64,000 bases of DNA from Asaia siamensis (GCF_014635085.1 NZ_BMCH01000001.1:651151-715150); one strand, 5' to 3'. Shown: positions 7,525-17,166, counted from the first letter of the stretch. Notes: generated by a model from the letters alone, not told the origin. Translations and numbers: made by a program.

Positions 7525-8443
7525 ATTTTTGCCGAAGTTGCGGCGGCTTCTGCCGCTGGCGCCGGCACTCTTCCTCTCAGGCTGCACGCTCGATCTTCTC
7601 GATCCGCGTGGCCCGGTAGGAATCCAGAACCGTAACGTCATCCTGATCGAGCTGGGTGTGATGCTGTGCATCGTCATCCCCGTGATCGTGATGACGCTCT
7701 TTTTTGCCTGGAAATATCGTGAGTCCAACACCTCGGCCGAATATCTGCCGAACTGGGATCACTCCACGAAGATCGAGTTCTTCGTCTGGGGCGTTCCTGC
7801 TGTTGTGATCGTGATTCTAGGCGCTATCGCGATCTGGACGAGCTACACGCTCGATCCGTACCGTCCGCTTCACTCGGCTGAAGCTGCGGGTCGCAAGCCG
7901 CTGAACGTCGAAGTTGTCGCTCTCGACTGGAAATGGCTGTTTATCTACCCTGACCAGGGTGTCGCTACGGTTAACCAGCTTGCCGTGCCGGTAAACACGC
8001 CGATCAATTTCCGTATCACGTCTGACGCCGTCATGACCTCGTTCTTCATCCCGCGCCTGGGTACCCAGGTTTACGCGATGGCAGGCATGCAGACCCAGCT
8101 TCATCTCCTGGCCAGCGCGCCGGGCGATTATCTGGGTGAAGCAGCGCATTACACGGGTCGCGGCTTCTCGGACATGAAGTTCCGTACGCTTGCGATGACG
8201 GATGACGACTTCAACCAGTGGGTCGACAAGGTGAAGGGGGCGTCTGACTCGCTCGATTCAGCCAACTACCCGCAGGTTGCCGCTCCGCAGGAAGCAGCTC
8301 CGGTCAAGTATTTCGCGCATGTTCAGCCGAACCTCTTCGACACCATCGTGGCCAAGTACAATAACGGTACGGTCATCGACAAGTCGACGGGTCAGGTCAT
8401 GCACATGCAGTCCGCCATGTCCGACATGCAGATGAAGGAATAG
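7514..8443 (+). CDS. cyoA: Cytochrome bo3 ubiquinol oxidase subunit II
   Basis: 309 residues. Periplasm-facing subunit of the quinol-oxidising heme-copper oxidase. A lipoprotein signal with lipobox FLSGC (Cys24) is followed by two transmembrane helices (about 40-60 and 90-110) and a cupredoxin-like domain. As expected for a quinol oxidase, the Cu-A cysteine pair of cytochrome c oxidases is absent: the region around residues 165-220 contains no CxxxC. First gene of the cyoABCD operon; six bases separate it from cyoB. Confidence 0.95.
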   Translation: MNNRFLPKLRRLLPLAPALFLSGCTLDLLDPRGPVGIQNRNVILIELGVMLCIVIPVIVMTLFFAWKYRESNTSAEYLPNWDHSTKIEFFVWGVPAVVIVILGAIAIWTSYTLDPYRPLHSAEAAGRKPLNVEVVALDWKWLFIYPDQGVATVNQLAVPVNTPINFRITSDAVMTSFFIPRLGTQVYAMAGMQTQLHLLASAPGDYLGEAAHYTGRGFSDMKFRTLAMTDDDFNQWVDKVKGASDSLDSANYPQVAAPQEAAPVKYFAHVQPNLFDTIVAKYNNGTVIDKSTGQVMHMQSAMSDMQMKE

Positions 8444-8449
8444 GGACAC

Positions 8450-10438
8450 ATGCTAGGTAAGTTAACCCTCTCTGCGATACCGTTGGATGTGCCGATCCTT
8501 GTCGGCACGTTTACTGGCGTCGTTATCGTCGCGCTTGCCGTCCTCGGCGCGATTACCTATTTCGGCAAATGGGGCTATCTCTGGCGCGAATGGCTGACCT
8601 CGGTCGACCACAAGCGTCTGGGCATCATGTATATCGTGCTCGCCCTGGTCATGCTGTTCCGCGGCTTTGCCGACGCAGTCATGATGCGCAGCCAGCTCTT
8701 CCTTGCCTATAACGGCAACCCGGGCTATCTGCCGCCGCACCATTACGACCAGATCTTCTCCGCCCATGGCACGATCATGATCTTCTTCATGGCCATGGCG
8801 TTCATGACGGGTCTGCTTAATGTCATCGTGCCGCTGCAGATCGGCGCACGCGACGTTGCCTTCCCGTTCCTGAACTCGCTGAGCTTCTGGATGACCACGA
8901 TCAGCGCCGTTCTGATCAACGTCTCCCTGTTCATCGGTGAGTTCGCACAGTGCGGCTGGTTGGTTTATCCCCCTCTGTCCGAGCAGCAGTTCAGCCCCGG
9001 TGTCGGCGTTGACTACTATATCTGGGCGGTCCAGCTTGCCGGTGTCGGTACGCTGCTGACGGGTGTGAACTTCTTCGTCACCATCGTGAAGATGCGTGCT
9101 CCTGGCATGGGCTGGATGCAGCTCCCCGTTTTCACCTGGACAGCACTCGTCACGGTCGTTCTGATCATGGCAGTCTTCCCGGTTCTGACGGTTACCCTGG
9201 CCGAGCTCGCTCTCGACCGTTATCTGGGCATGCACTTCTTCACCAATGATGGCGGCGGCAGCGTTCAGCTGTATCTCTCGCTCATCTGGACGTGGGGTCA
9301 CCCGGAAGTTTACATTCTGGTTCTGCCGGCATTCGGCGTGTTCTCGGAAGTTACCCAGACATTCTCGCGCAAGCCGCTCTTTGGCTATCGCGTGATGGTC
9401 TACGCTACCCTTGCGATTGGCGTTCTGTCGTTCATCGTCTGGGCTCACCACTTCTTCACCATGGGCGCAGGCCCGAACGTCAACGCCTTCTTCGGTGTTG
9501 CCACGATGATCATCGCCGTCCCGACGGGCGTGAAGATCTTCAACTGGCTCTTCACCATGTATAAGGGCCGTATCCAGTTCAATGGTATCATGTACTGGGT
9601 CATCGGCTTCATGGTCGTGTTCTCCATCGGCGGCATGACAGGCGTCATGATGGCGATGCCGGCAGCCGACTTCGTGCTGCATAACTCGCTGTTCCTCGTG
9701 GCCCATTTCCATAACGTCATCATCGGCGGTGTGTATTTCGGTTACGTCGCAGGTCTGAGCTTCTGGTGGCCGAAGGTTCTCGGCTTCAAGATGAACGAAG
9801 CCTGGGGCAAGCGCGCCTTCTGGTGCTGGTTCGTCGGTTTCTTCGTTGCATTCGTTCCGCTCTATATTGCCGGTTTCGAAGGCATGACCCGCCGTATGAA
9901 CCACTACGACAATGCTGACTGGCATGTTCAGATGCAGATTGCAGGCGTTGGCGCAGCAATCATCGCACTGGGTGTCGTCTGCCAGCTGATGCAGATCTAT
10001 GTGTCGATCCGTGACTGCAACCTGCCGGAAAACCGTGATTTCACGGGTGATCCGTGGAATGCACGCACGCTCGAATGGTCGATGTCTTCGCCTCCGCCAT
10101 CCTATAACTTCGCCGTCCTTCCTGACATTCACGGTATCGATACGTTCCATACCGAGAAGCAGCTTGGCCGCCGCAGCTATGAAGGCAAGACGCTGACCCC
10201 GATCCATATGCCGAAGAACACGGCTGCAGGCTTCTTTGTTGGTGCTTTCAGCTTTGTGCTCGGTTTCGCAGCGATCTGGTATATCTGGTGGCTCGCAGCG
10301 ATCGCCCTTGTTGGCGTCTTCGCGACGGTCATCCTGCGCAGCTACAACAATGATGTGGACTACTATGTCCCGGTCAGCGAAATCGAACGCGACCAGGCCA
10401 AATATGTCCGCTCGCTGACAGCACAGGCGGCAGAATAA
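8450..10438 (+). CDS. cyoB: Cytochrome bo3 ubiquinol oxidase subunit I
   Basis: 662 residues, matching E. coli CyoB in length. The catalytic subunit holds low-spin heme b, heme o3 and Cu-B and pumps protons while reducing oxygen to water. Visible signatures are HGTIMIFFM in helix II (heme ligand), [17 protein letters not shown] (Cu-B histidine and the cross-linked tyrosine), WAHHFFTMG (Cu-B histidine pair) and VAHFHNV (heme ligands near residue 420). About 14-15 membrane helices. Acetic acid bacteria use this oxidase as a main terminal oxidase for periplasmic dehydrogenase electrons arriving through ubiquinol. cyoC starts two bases after its stop. Confidence 0.98.
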   Translation: MLGKLTLSAIPLDVPILVGTFTGVVIVALAVLGAITYFGKWGYLWREWLTSVDHKRLGIMYIVLALVMLFRGFADAVMMRSQLFLAYNGNPGYLPPHHYDQIFSAHGTIMIFFMAMAFMTGLLNVIVPLQIGARDVAFPFLNSLSFWMTTISAVLINVSLFIGEFAQCGWLVYPPLSEQQFSPGVGVDYYIWAVQLAGVGTLLTGVNFFVTIVKMRAPGMGWMQLPVFTWTALVTVVLIMAVFPVLTVTLAELALDRYLGMHFFTNDGGGSVQLYLSLIWTWGHPEVYILVLPAFGVFSEVTQTFSRKPLFGYRVMVYATLAIGVLSFIVWAHHFFTMGAGPNVNAFFGVATMIIAVPTGVKIFNWLFTMYKGRIQFNGIMYWVIGFMVVFSIGGMTGVMMAMPAADFVLHNSLFLVAHFHNVIIGGVYFGYVAGLSFWWPKVLGFKMNEAWGKRAFWCWFVGFFVAFVPLYIAGFEGMTRRMNHYDNADWHVQMQIAGVGAAIIALGVVCQLMQIYVSIRDCNLPENRDFTGDPWNARTLEWSMSSPPPSYNFAVLPDIHGIDTFHTEKQLGRRSYEGKTLTPIHMPKNTAAGFFVGAFSFVLGFAAIWYIWWLAAIALVGVFATVILRSYNNDVDYYVPVSEIERDQAKYVRSLTAQAAE

Positions 10439-10440
10439 CA

Positions 10441-11058
10441 ATGGCAAATATCTCAGCAACGCCGCACGGCACAGCACACGGCATTGACGATCACGAACAC
10501 CACCACACGAATAATGTGTTTGGTTTCTGGATCTATCTGATGACGGACTGCCTCCTTTTCGGAACGCTGTTCGCCACCTTTGCCGTCATGCGCACCCAGT
10601 TTGCTGGTGGCCCGACGGGCAAGGAGCTTTTTGATCTGAACGGGGTAGGGCTGGAAACGGCCCTCCTTCTGCTCAGCTCGATCACCTTCGGCTTCGGCAT
10701 GCTTTCGGCTTATGCCCGCAAGCAGGGCGCCATGCTTCTTTGGCTGGCAGTCACCTTCCTGCTCGGCCTCGGGTTCCTTGTTCTTGAACTCAAAGAATTC
10801 GCCCATCTGATTCATGAAGGCGCTGGTCCGGATCGCTCCGCGTTCCTGTCTGCGTTTTTCACGCTGGTGGCGACACATGGTCTTCACGTGACTTGTGGTC
10901 TGGTCTGGATCGCCGTTATCATGGCCCAGAGCTTCAGCTCGCAGGTTTTCAGCACACGCTATATGGACAAGCTCCAGTGCCTGAGCCTCTTCTGGCACTT
11001 CCTGGACATCGTCTGGATCTGCGTGTTCACCTTCGTTTATCTGTTGAGTGTGATCTGA
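10441..11058 (+). CDS. cyoC: Cytochrome bo3 ubiquinol oxidase subunit III
   Basis: 205 residues with five hydrophobic helices, the short quinol-oxidase type of subunit III. The N-terminus is His-rich before the first helix (FGFWIYLMTDCLLFGTLFA), and the HFLDIVWICVFTFVYL terminus is a family hallmark. It stabilises the oxidase core. The cyoD start codon overlaps its stop by one base (TGATG). Confidence 0.96.
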   Translation: MANISATPHGTAHGIDDHEHHHTNNVFGFWIYLMTDCLLFGTLFATFAVMRTQFAGGPTGKELFDLNGVGLETALLLLSSITFGFGMLSAYARKQGAMLLWLAVTFLLGLGFLVLELKEFAHLIHEGAGPDRSAFLSAFFTLVATHGLHVTCGLVWIAVIMAQSFSSQVFSTRYMDKLQCLSLFWHFLDIVWICVFTFVYLLSVI

Positions 11059-11393
11059 TGAGCCAAGCGTCGACCCATCAACACGAAGGCGAGTCTCACG
11101 GCAGCTTCGCCTCGTACATCATCGGCTTCGTGATCGCGGCCATCCTGACGGTTGCGGCTTTCGCAATCGTCGAGATGCACCTCATGACGCCCGGCATGAC
11201 CTTCGGGGTTATTGCCGGTCTGGCAGTGGTTCAGATCTTCGTGCATCTGATCTACTTCCTGCACATGAACGCCAGCTCGAGCCAGTCCTGGAACAACACG
11301 GCATTTGCCTTTGCCGTCATCTGCGTTCTGATCATCGTCGGTGGAACGATCTTCATCATCCACGACGTCAGCATGAACATGATGTCGCGCTGA
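11058..11393 (+). CDS. cyoD: Cytochrome bo3 ubiquinol oxidase subunit IV
   Basis: 111 residues with three membrane helices; the HLIYFLHMN segment around residue 65-73 is characteristic of CyoD. It assists Cu-B and heme assembly into subunit I in E. coli. The start ATG at 11058 overlaps the cyoC stop; upstream in-frame codons lie inside cyoC and are rejected. Last gene of the operon: no cyoE (heme O synthase) follows here, so that enzyme must be encoded elsewhere. Confidence 0.95.
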   Translation: MSQASTHQHEGESHGSFASYIIGFVIAAILTVAAFAIVEMHLMTPGMTFGVIAGLAVVQIFVHLIYFLHMNASSSQSWNNTAFAFAVICVLIIVGGTIFIIHDVSMNMMSR

Positions 11394-11460
11394 TATCTCC
11401 GGTCTTCAGGCTTCGCCCCCAGAAGGGGCGAGGTCTGGAATTCGGTCAGTGCCGGCAACA

Positions 11461-11497
11461 AAAAAGCCCGGAGGGATATCCCTCTGGGCTTTTTTTA
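11461..11497 (+). terminator. Bidirectional terminator between cyoD and fdxA
   Basis: AAAAAGCCC...GGGCTTTTTTT hairpin with AGCCCGGAGGGA and TCCCTCTGGGCT arms. T-runs on both strands suit the convergent cyo operon and fdxA. A second hairpin (CGCCCC-CAGAA-GGGGCG, about 11415-11430) lies just before it. Confidence 0.88.
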
Positions 11498-11564
11498 TGA
11501 CTTGCATCAGAGCGGGGCATTGGTTGATGCCCCGCCGACCCAATCGGGCCGGCTGTCTGTCTGA

Positions 11565-11897
11565 TCAGTCCTTGTGCGGTTCCGGCGAAAGCATGGCGTC
11601 CTTGCCCGGCTTGTCTTTCCACTCATCGGCATCGGGCATTGAATCGATCTTGCGCGTGATGTTCGGCCAGACGGCGGCGTATTTGCTGTTCACTTCGAGC
11701 CAGGGTGTGGCGCGGTCGTCGCTATCGGGGAAGATCGCTTCCGCCGGGCATTCCGGTTCGCAGACGCCGCAATCGATGCATTCGTCGGGGTTGATTACAA
11801 GGAAGTTCTCGCCAGCATAGAAGCAATCGACCGGACAGACCTCGACGCAATCCGTGTATTTGCAGCGTATGCAGTTTTCGGTGACCACATAGGCCAT
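11565..11897 (-). CDS. fdxA: Seven-iron ferredoxin
   Basis: 110 residues. Cysteines at 9, 12, 17, 21, 25, 40, 43, 46 and 50 match Azotobacter vinelandii ferredoxin I with a one-residue offset. By that comparison C9, C17 and C50 hold a [3Fe-4S] cluster and C21, C40, C43 and C46 a [4Fe-4S] cluster. The C-terminal extension after residue 60 is also typical of the FdxA group. Low-potential electron carrier in the cytoplasm; the partner is not apparent from neighbours. It lies about 150 bases downstream of the S4-domain gene on the same strand. Confidence 0.95.
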   Translation of the reverse strand: MAYVVTENCIRCKYTDCVEVCPVDCFYAGENFLVINPDECIDCGVCEPECPAEAIFPDSDDRATPWLEVNSKYAAVWPNITRKIDSMPDADEWKDKPGKDAMLSPEPHKD

Positions 11898-12050
11898 TGG
11901 TGTCTCCGATCGTAAGCTGGGGCCTGACGGCCCGAGAGGATCCCAGGAGGCGCAAGTGACCCCGTCAGGGATTTTCCAAAAAGGGATGCCGCAGATAGGC
12001 GGAAGTTTCCCGTTCTGGCAAGCATATGTTTACAGGGCTGCCGCTAAAGT

Positions 12051-12341
12051 TCAGCTCTCGCCCTGATTTTCGGTGATGACCTCGTAAAGCAGCGCGGCTT
12101 CGGTAGCCGAGCCGCGACGCGAGGCGAGCGCGGTGACGCGCCAGATACGCACCTCGTCCCGCTGGCGGCCAGGCAGGCCCAGCACATCGCCTGTCCGGAT
12201 CTTGCTATGCGGTTTTCGGGTGACCTGTCGATTGATGCGCACCGCCCCTTTTTCGATCAGGGCGGCGCAATCCTGTCTGTGACGGCAGACGCGCGCATGC
12301 CAGAGCCACAGATCCAGACGTTCATAATCCCGCTCTGACAT
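12051..12341 (-). CDS. RNA-binding S4 domain protein (Hsp15-like)
   Basis: 96 residues built almost entirely from an S4 RNA-binding domain: RLDLWLWHARVCRHRQDCAA, then KGAVRINRQVTRKP and GDVLGLP. This resembles heat-shock protein Hsp15 (HslR), which binds stalled 50S subunits carrying nascent chains, and other short alphaproteobacterial S4 proteins. The start overlaps the stop of the upstream helicase gene by one base, so it is translated as the second gene of an RNA-handling pair. Confidence 0.85.
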   Translation of the reverse strand: MSERDYERLDLWLWHARVCRHRQDCAALIEKGAVRINRQVTRKPHSKIRTGDVLGLPGRQRDEVRIWRVTALASRRGSATEAALLYEVITENQGES

Positions 12342-14881
12342 CAGGTTTGTCCCGATCGGAGCGTGAGGGCTGCAAGCGCCGCGAAAGGACTGTCCTTTAC
12401 AAATCCCTGCGGCTTCGACGGTTCTTTGCCTTTTTTCCTTCGTGCTTCCTGTCGTCTCGCCGCACCCAGAAGCATGGGCGGGGCGACCGGTCCGAATTGA
12501 TTGGCTGGAAGAGGAGCCGCCTGTCGCAAGCGTATGCCAAGCGCGAGCAGAATATCCCCGATCTGTTTTTTGCCCAGTCCATGACGCGAGGCAAAATCGT
12601 CAGGCAGGGGGCGAGGGCCAGAGCGCGTCAGGCGATGCAGATCGCCGAGCAGTCTTTCAACCCGGTCGAGGCGAAGCCACAGGGCACCGGCATTGACCCA
12701 GCCCAGAGGCGCCAGAACCGCGTTATAAGGCGCCTGAAGCGTTATCTGGCTTGCGTTGACGTCAGGGCGCGCTGTTCGATGCCATAGGCTGAGCAATAAA
12801 GAGCGTAAGGCCATCGGTACCGGCTTGAGCAACGAGGGCATGAACACCCCGAACGGGCAGAAATTGATGCCAAGACGGCGGAGATGACCAATCATCTGCT
12901 GGCCGTGACTGCCGGGCTCTGCTGGCAGGAGGGGTGCCACGCCTCCATACTCCATCAGGCGATGAGTAAGGCCGCGTAGAGCCGGAGAGGGGTGAGGCGT
13001 TGCGGCTAGGGTATAGAGTGGCGCCAGCGTTTCTCTCAACATGGCACGAACGAAGCCGTGAAGCCGTTCCTGAACCAGATCGCGCTGCCTGGTGTCTGAA
13101 AATTCGCCGCCAAGAATCTGGATGCTAGGATCGAGCAGCGTCGTACCCCGTGCCAGACGCGCAATAATGACCCCTTGCCAGGAGAGCATGCCATTGTGGC
13201 TATCGAGCGCGAAATCGCTGTCGGGCGAGGCAACAAGGGCCTGAACCCGTCGGGGGATCTCGTGCAGCAAGGCCCTGCGCCCGGCGCGCAACATGAGTTT
13301 CTTTTCGGGCAGGGCCTCTTCCCGATCGGGCTTGAGGGTGAAGCCCTCTATCGTCCCGACGGCATGGCCTTCGACAATAACCTGCCCATCCTTGGTGACG
13401 GCTGAAAGCAGGTCCCTTGCGCCATCACTGTCGAGGCGGCGAAGCAGAGAGGTCGCCCGACGATCAACGAAGCGCGCTGTCAGGCGCTCGTGGAGGGCAT
13501 CGGAGAGAAGGTCTTCAACCTCGCGTGTGCGCTCCTGCCAGTGCTGGGCGCGGTCGCTCCATTCGGTTCGTGCCGCGACATACGCACAGACACGAATGCC
13601 CGTCAGCCGGTGCATCAGCGTGTCGATATCGCCCTCCAGACGGGAGAAGCCAGCGATATGCGCCTCGAACCATTGGGCTGGAATGCCACCTTCGTTCAGG
13701 AGATGCACGAATAGCCGATGGCAAAGCCTGACATGGGAGTCGTCGCCCAGTTTGCGGAAATCGGGGATCTGGCAGACTTCCCACAGAAGGGACGTCGCCT
13801 TTTTGCCGCGTGCGGCGTCGCGTATATCGCGCTCACCGGACAGGCTTTCGAGGGTGAGCACATCCGATGCAGGCCGACCGGCAACCAGACCGCGGCGTGG
13901 CGGGGCAGCGTTCAGGCTGGCCAGCAGGGCATCCGGCGAGGCCAGATCGAGAGCCGCATTGCGCCAGCTTATCCGCTCGATCGGGTCAAAGCGATGCGCC
14001 TCGATGGCATCCACCAGCGCTTCGGACATCGTGCGCGCCTCGGCCGTGGTGCCAAACGTGCCGTCCTTCATGCCGCGACCGGCACGCCCTGCGATCTGGG
14101 CACATTCCTGCGCGGTCAGCGGACGCAGAGAGGCACCGTCAAACTTGGTCAGAGAGGCCAGGGCAACATGATTGACGTCCATGTTGAGACCCATGCCGAT
14201 GGCATCGGTCGCTACCAGATAATCGACATCCTTGTTCTGGTAGAGTTCAACCTGAGCATTACGCGTGCGGGGCGAGAGCTGCCCCATGATGATGGCGCAG
14301 CCTCCACGCCGCCTGCGAATGATCTCGGCTATCGCGTAGACCTCTGCCGCCGAGAACGCGACGATGGCCGAACGCGCAGGCAGGCGTGAAAGCTTGGTAT
14401 GGCCGGTATGAACGAGGCTCGACAAACGCGGCCTGGTGTCGATCTCGATGCCGGGGACGAGACGTTGCAGCAGCGGGCGGATGGTCTCGGCGCCAAGAAA
14501 CAGGGTCTCGACATTGCCACGTGCATTGAGAAGCCGGTCGGTAAAGACATGCCCCCGGTCCGGATCGCTACTCAGCTGGATTTCATCGACCGCTACGAAC
14601 TCTACCTTGCGGGTGAGCGGCATCGCCTCGGTGGTGCAGGAGAACCATCTGGCATCCGGCGGGACGATTTTTTCCTCACCTGTGATCAGGGCAACATGGC
14701 GCGCGCCCTTGAGCCGCACCATGCGCTCGTAGTTCTCACGCGCGAGCAGACGGAGCGGAAAGCCGATAACGCCCGATTCATGGGCCAGAAGGCGTTCCAG
14801 CGCATAATGGGTCTTGCCGGTATTGGTAGGTCCGAGCACGGCGCGAACCCTGCGAGGCATGACATGGTGCTGGGTCTTCAT
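12341..14881 (-). CDS. SUV3-like superfamily 2 RNA/DNA helicase
   Basis: About 846 residues. Walker A GPTNTGKTH near residue 17-25, a DEIQ box (FVAVDEIQLSSDPDRG) near 105, and helicase motif VI as QIAGRAGRG near 290; the order matches mitochondrial SUV3/SUPV3L1 and its alphaproteobacterial relatives. SUV3 works with the RNA degradosome in mitochondria; the bacterial proteins are less studied. The C-terminus is basic (ARRQEARRKKGKE), suggesting nucleic-acid contact. The frame stays open a further 257 codons upstream, but that part lies over the divergent aminopeptidase gene and lacks helicase similarity. ATGs at 14899, 14881 and 14860 are all possible; none has a good Shine-Dalgarno site. Confidence 0.85.
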   Translation of the reverse strand: MKTQHHVMPRRVRAVLGPTNTGKTHYALERLLAHESGVIGFPLRLLARENYERMVRLKGARHVALITGEEKIVPPDARWFSCTTEAMPLTRKVEFVAVDEIQLSSDPDRGHVFTDRLLNARGNVETLFLGAETIRPLLQRLVPGIEIDTRPRLSSLVHTGHTKLSRLPARSAIVAFSAAEVYAIAEIIRRRRGGCAIIMGQLSPRTRNAQVELYQNKDVDYLVATDAIGMGLNMDVNHVALASLTKFDGASLRPLTAQECAQIAGRAGRGMKDGTFGTTAEARTMSEALVDAIEAHRFDPIERISWRNAALDLASPDALLASLNAAPPRRGLVAGRPASDVLTLESLSGERDIRDAARGKKATSLLWEVCQIPDFRKLGDDSHVRLCHRLFVHLLNEGGIPAQWFEAHIAGFSRLEGDIDTLMHRLTGIRVCAYVAARTEWSDRAQHWQERTREVEDLLSDALHERLTARFVDRRATSLLRRLDSDGARDLLSAVTKDGQVIVEGHAVGTIEGFTLKPDREEALPEKKLMLRAGRRALLHEIPRRVQALVASPDSDFALDSHNGMLSWQGVIIARLARGTTLLDPSIQILGGEFSDTRQRDLVQERLHGFVRAMLRETLAPLYTLAATPHPSPALRGLTHRLMEYGGVAPLLPAEPGSHGQQMIGHLRRLGINFCPFGVFMPSLLKPVPMALRSLLLSLWHRTARPDVNASQITLQAPYNAVLAPLGWVNAGALWLRLDRVERLLGDLHRLTRSGPRPLPDDFASRHGLGKKQIGDILLALGIRLRQAAPLPANQFGPVAPPMLLGAARRQEARRKKGKEPSKPQGFVKDSPFAALAALTLRSGQT

Positions 14882-14989
14882 GCTGCGATGCTTGTGCATG
14901 AGCGCCGGAATTGCAAGACGCTCCTGCGACTGGCACAGCTCAGACAATCCCGCTGTGGGATCGTGAATGACGGCGAAAGGGCGATGTGA

Positions 14990-16399
14990 ATGCGCAATCC
15001 TGAACAGTTCTGTCTGGTGGATACGGCCGACAAGGCGAGAACCGTGCATATCGTTCTGCCGGATCAGGATTTCAGCGGCCTGCTCGGCGTTCATGCCAGC
15101 GCTCTTTTCGAGATGGTCGGACAGCCGCAATGCGGCAGGCTCTATCTCGTTCCCGGCGTCGAGGGCGTTGCGCAGGCGGTTTTCGTCATTGATGCAGCAA
15201 AGCGCGACGCAGCGCGATTCGGTGCGCTGGCGGCCGGGCTGCCCGCAGGCGACTGGAAGCTCGCCATTGCTGCAGAAGCCCTCGCACTCTGTCCCGAGAT
15301 CGCGCACGACGCGACACTCGGTTTCTGCATGGGCGCCTATCGCTTTGCCCTGGGGCGCGAAACCGTATTTCCCACCCGCCTCGCGCTGACCGAGGATGTG
15401 CGCGCCGTAATGCCCATGGCTCAAGCCATCTGGCTGGGGCGCGACTTGATCAACCAGCCTGCCAATCTGCTCGGGCCGGCAGAACTCGCTCAGGAAGCTG
15501 CCGACGTGGTCTCGGCTCAGGGCGCTGCCTGCGAGATCATCTCGGGTGAGTCGCTGGTCAGCGCCTATCCCTGTCTCGCGGCGGTTGGCGCGGGGTCCGA
15601 CCGGCCTGCCCAGGTTGTGAAGGCGATATGGCGGGGCAGCAAGGCGCCGCATGATGCCCCTCTTCTGTCACTGGTGGGGAAGGGCGTGTGTTTCGACACG
15701 GGCGGCTATGACATCAAGCCTGCGAGCGGCATGCTGCGTATGAAGAAGGATATGGGCGGGGCGGCGCTGATGCTGGCTCTGGCCCATGTCATCATGGCGC
15801 AGGATCTCCCTATCCGACTGGAGCTGCGTCTCGGCTGTGTCGAAAACAGCATTTCGGGTCATGCCATGCGCCCCGGCGACATTCTGACAACGCGCGCCGG
15901 GTTAACTGTAGAGGTAGGCAACACCGATGCCGAGGGGCGTCTGGTGCTGAGCGATCTGCTGACCGAAGCCTGCGAACAGAAGCCCGATTGGCTGCTTGAT
16001 GCCGCGACTCTGACGGGTGCGGCGCGTGTCGCTCTCGGCCCCGATCTGCCTGCGCTGTTCTCCAACAACCCCCAACTGGCTCAATTGTTGTTGAATGCGG
16101 GGGCAGTGGTTGGCGATGCCATGTGGCAATTGCCACTCTGGCATGGCTACGACGCATGGCTCTGCCGCAAAAATGCCCATCTCGGCAATGTCACCGACAA
16201 GCCCATGGCGGGCGCCATCACCGCAGCGCTGTTTCTGCAGCACTTCGTCGAACCCACTGTAAAATGGGCACATATCGACACTTACGCGTGGAATGACAGC
16301 TCAATTCCAGGCCGTCCGGAGGGTGGAGAAACGCTCGCACTTCGCGCCTTGGTGGAGGCGACATTACGAATGATTAATGAAAAGGCAGGGTCACAGTGA
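14990..16399 (+). CDS. Leucyl aminopeptidase family protein (M17)
   Basis: 469 residues. Cytoplasmic metallo-aminopeptidase of the PepA/PepB family. Metal-binding and catalytic signatures are visible: GKGVCFDTGGYDIKPA (Lys and Asp), MKKDMGGAALML, and the family hallmark NTDAEGRLVLSD near residue 310. The N-terminal 150 residues are more divergent than in PepA, as in the alphaproteobacterial M17 branch, so I avoid the name pepA. It diverges from the helicase gene with about 100 bases between starts. The ATG at 14990 follows a GAAAGGG stretch at a rather long spacing. Confidence 0.9.
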   Translation: MRNPEQFCLVDTADKARTVHIVLPDQDFSGLLGVHASALFEMVGQPQCGRLYLVPGVEGVAQAVFVIDAAKRDAARFGALAAGLPAGDWKLAIAAEALALCPEIAHDATLGFCMGAYRFALGRETVFPTRLALTEDVRAVMPMAQAIWLGRDLINQPANLLGPAELAQEAADVVSAQGAACEIISGESLVSAYPCLAAVGAGSDRPAQVVKAIWRGSKAPHDAPLLSLVGKGVCFDTGGYDIKPASGMLRMKKDMGGAALMLALAHVIMAQDLPIRLELRLGCVENSISGHAMRPGDILTTRAGLTVEVGNTDAEGRLVLSDLLTEACEQKPDWLLDAATLTGAARVALGPDLPALFSNNPQLAQLLLNAGAVVGDAMWQLPLWHGYDAWLCRKNAHLGNVTDKPMAGAITAALFLQHFVEPTVKWAHIDTYAWNDSSIPGRPEGGETLALRALVEATLRMINEKAGSQ

Positions 16400-16667
16400 G
16401 CTTAGTCCCTGAGTTTCAACAAAAAGATACTAAACCGATTACCAAAACGAACCTATATGACTGCGTATCGTTTGGCGCATGTTGTAGGAATGCAACGCTG
16501 ATCGGGACGTAACCCGCCCCATTCCTAGAGCACGCGCCGATAGGACACGCACCCAAGGCGTGGCGTCTCCGGAAAAGCCTGCTGGCCTATCCGGGGTGGC
16601 TTACTTGGGCGACGGGTAAGACCATTTCAGCCGCGCCACCTGCGCGACGCATTTAGGAGTTTTTTTG
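16400..16667 (+). ncRNA. Hairpin-rich leader or small RNA upstream of the MarR-type gene
   Basis: This intergenic stretch has no gene, but four consecutive hairpins fit in about 100 bases just before the regulator. They are CACGC/GCGTG (16546-16562), CCGGA/TCCGG with an inner GCC/GGC (16569-16594), CTTAC/GTAAG enclosing TTGGGCGACGG (16600-16620) and GCGC/GCGC (16633-16645). The Shine-Dalgarno TAGGAG and a T-run follow directly. The order suggests a structured 5' leader, or a small RNA ending near the T-run. It does not match a riboswitch class that I can identify. An upstream AT-rich part (16430-16475) could hold the promoter. Confidence 0.4.
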
Positions 16668-17072
16668 ATGGCCCAGGCACAGAATGACCAGATGCTGAAC
16701 CTTCTTCGCGACACGATCGTTTCGCTCGTTCGCAAGGATGGCCCTGATCTCTCGGCGCGTCAGCTTGGTGTGTTTCTGACCTGCTACCTGCAGGACGGCG
16801 CGCACACGGTTCGCGGCCTTGCTCAGGAACTCAACGTTTCCAAGCCCGCCATCACACGTGCCCTTGATCGCCTTGGCGAACTGGATCTGGCCCGTCGCAA
16901 GGTTGATCCGCTGGATCGTCGTTCGGTTCTGGTGCAGCGCACGCTCAAGGGCTCGGCCTTCCTGCGCGAAATGCGTTCGCTGATGAGCGAAGCTTCGGGT
17001 ACGACCAAGCCCGTCGCCAAGACCACGCGTGGCTCGGTCGAGCGCATGAATGTGCGTCGCATCGCTGGCTGA
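16668..17072 (+). CDS. MarR-type winged-helix transcriptional regulator
   Basis: 134 residues. The central part is a MarR/winged helix domain: LSARQLGVFLTCYLQ, the helix-turn-helix around TVRGLAQELNVSKPAITRAL (about 46-65), and the wing LARRKVDPLDRRSVLVQ. The C-terminal tail (from about residue 110) is short, basic and Ser/Thr-rich, without the dimerisation helix length of classical MarR proteins. The target is unknown; its own leader contains several hairpins. The ATG at 16668 follows TAGGAG with seven T/G bases between. A terminator closes the unit, so it is monocistronic. Confidence 0.82.
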   Translation: MAQAQNDQMLNLLRDTIVSLVRKDGPDLSARQLGVFLTCYLQDGAHTVRGLAQELNVSKPAITRALDRLGELDLARRKVDPLDRRSVLVQRTLKGSAFLREMRSLMSEASGTTKPVAKTTRGSVERMNVRRIAG

Positions 17073-17133
17073 TAGTCGTGTGGCTACGGGCAGGGGCCTC
17101 TTTATGAGCAGCCCTGCCTGACCCGGCAACAGA

Positions 17134-17166
17134 AGAACCGCTTCCTGCAAGTGAGGCGGTTTTTTT
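17134..17166 (+). terminator. Rho-independent terminator after the MarR-type gene
   Basis: AACCGC and GCGGTT arms, extended by wobble pairs, followed by TTTTTTT; 62 bases after the stop codon. Confidence 0.82.

Noticed and set aside
8462-10477. 671-codon open frame on the minus strand opposite cyoB
   Set aside because: It mirrors cyoB exactly, has His/Asp/Glu-rich low-complexity composition expected from antisense of hydrophobic codons, and no ribosome-binding site.
14882-15652. 257-codon N-terminal extension of the SUV3-like helicase frame
   Set aside because: It lies over the divergent M17 aminopeptidase gene and shows no helicase similarity; the conserved Walker A begins just after ATG 14881.
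16546-16645. Known riboswitch (guanidine/ykkC type or SAM type) in the MarR leader
   Set aside because: An ACGG occurs in the third loop, but the two-hairpin ACGR arrangement and conserved cores of those classes are not reproduced.
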